Assembly: GCA_964429355.1 (NCBI GenBank)
Contig: CAYSCH010000226.1
Location: 1-15,666, forward strand
DNA: 15,666 nucleotides
Origin: JAAYAY01 sp964429355
Lineage (GTDB): Bacteria; Planctomycetota; Planctomycetia; Pirellulales; Thermoguttaceae
Reading direction: 5' to 3'
The notes below the pieces were generated by a model. It was not told the origin of the DNA. It worked only from the letters and a program-made list of their open reading frames with translations, and made no database searches. Numbering within the stretch: the first letter of the stretch is position 1; each line of letters starts with the position of its first letter. Position numbers and translations under genes: made by a program. Positions 15,020 through 15,666 of this stretch are shown here, piece after piece.

Positions 15020-15411
15020 CGGAGGGTCTTCTTCCTTCTTCTCAGAGTAAAACTTAATGGTTTGACGGGACGATAACTGACGAATAAACCTCTCAAGAGG
15101 TAATCCGGATGCAGCAAGGACTTAATCTGGCCATACGAGGTAAATCAGGCAGCCTTACCTTGGGGCACTGAAACCTGAATAATAAGCAGAACTCCCCCGA
15201 AGAGGCAATGGCAAGCGTTTCCCGTCCCCTGTCTGCGGGCGATAAGATTGGACGGAAATCGGCCTGGGCAAAGATGTTCCTTCGATGGTTGTGAGGACTC
15301 GAAAACCGGACTTTGGGCTCGCCCCTTCGTCCGTCCAGCGATATAATCGCGTGGCTTACCGACAACACTCCCCCACCACTCACCGGACCAAAACGGCAAT
15401 CAGGTTCTCCC
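15020..15411. other. Divergent promoter region between cysC and glgP
   Basis: About 390 bases separating the divergent cysC and phosphorylase genes, with no credible ORF. It should contain the promoters of both. Only the phosphorylase side shows a recognisable -10 element (15342-15347). Confidence 0.5.
15339..15350 (+). promoter_or_regulatory. Consensus -10 box inside a small palindrome, upstream of glgP
   Basis: TATAAT (15342-15347), a perfect -10 match, lies 64 bases before the phosphorylase ATG. It is embedded in a near-palindrome GCGAT-ATA-ATCGC. No good -35 is at the normal distance; TTGGGC (15313-15318) is too far. A regulator bound at the palindrome could control or activate this promoter. 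Confidence 0.35.
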
Positions 15412-15666
15412 ATGAGTCGAACGGATATCGCAACTTCGGATTCCACACAAGTCAATATCGGGACAGGATTTACGGCGGAAACGCTGTATGAGAAGTGCAT
15501 GGCGGTGGCTCACAACATCTGGTGGAGCTGGCAGCCTGAAGTCATCAACCTGTTTCGGGATCTGGATCCGATTCGTTGGCGTCAACTCGATCACAATCCA
15601 ATCGCACTGCTCAGCGAGTTTACGCCGGAACGCCTCGAAATGCGCGCCGCTGAGTTGGTGCTCTTC
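15412..15666 (+). CDS. glgP: Alpha-glucan phosphorylase, N-terminal part (runs off the window)
   Basis: The first 85 residues of what looks like an alpha-glucan family phosphorylase, which releases glucose-1-phosphate from glycogen or maltodextrin. The stretch NIWWSWQPEVINLFRDLDP (35-53), followed by WRQLDHNPIALL and a RLEMRAAELVLF segment, is the usual N-terminal DUF3417-type region of bacterial alpha-glucan phosphorylases. The catalytic and pyridoxal-phosphate parts lie outside the window. The ATG at 15412 has a plausible but weak AGG upstream. The gene is divergent from cysC. The symbol is given on family likeness only. Confidence 0.8.
   Translation, partial: MSRTDIATSDSTQVNIGTGFTAETLYEKCMAVAHNIWWSWQPEVINLFRDLDPIRWRQLDHNPIALLSEFTPERLEMRAAELVLF

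Overview
The window looks like a chromosomal segment of a GC-rich planctomycete, probably a Pirellula-like lineage. The basis is indirect: the gene style (a 1061-residue AsmA-like protein, a 110-residue charged protein ending in an RDADGR region that I associate with planctomycetes, a CsrA domain inside a signalling protein, long intergenic gaps) and the GC-rich codon choice. No rRNA, tRNA, transposase, integrase or CRISPR array was seen, so nothing marks the window as a mobile island.

Layout. Positions 2-3459 (+) form a sulfur/redox cassette: the 3' part of a fused multihaem cytochrome c / thiosulfate-reductase-type cytochrome b, a short YeeE/YedE (TsuA-type) membrane protein, and a second YeeE/YedE protein carrying a C-terminal rhodanese-like domain that lacks its active-site cysteine and ends in a cysteine tail. 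After a 460-base gap comes a CsrA domain fused to a two-component receiver domain (3922-4590, +), with candidate CsrA sites in its leader. It converges on an NCS1-type permease (4818-6212, -), with a perfect 12-bp hairpin between them.

Positions 6213-6900 are poorly explained: a weak minus-strand ORF and a possible plus-strand 47-residue ORF with a strong ribosome site. Next is the large AsmA-like envelope protein (7009-10194, +), whose membrane anchor reads upstream of its first canonical start codon. Then, all on +, come a small planctomycete-type protein, dapF (lysine/peptidoglycan precursor epimerase) and a DUF374 lysophospholipid-acyltransferase-like protein; together these suggest a cell-envelope neighbourhood.

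The right part is on the minus strand: two small paralogous BON-like proteins (13116-13403, 13669-13932) and cysC (APS kinase, 14360-15019). A divergent gene, the start of an alpha-glucan phosphorylase (15412 to the window end, +), follows.

Functional reading (inference): the left cassette would import thiosulfate or another reduced sulfur species, hand sulfur to a thiol carrier and exchange electrons with the quinone pool. The CsrA-receiver fusion is the most unusual single protein: it suggests that phosphorylation controls an RNA-binding regulator directly.
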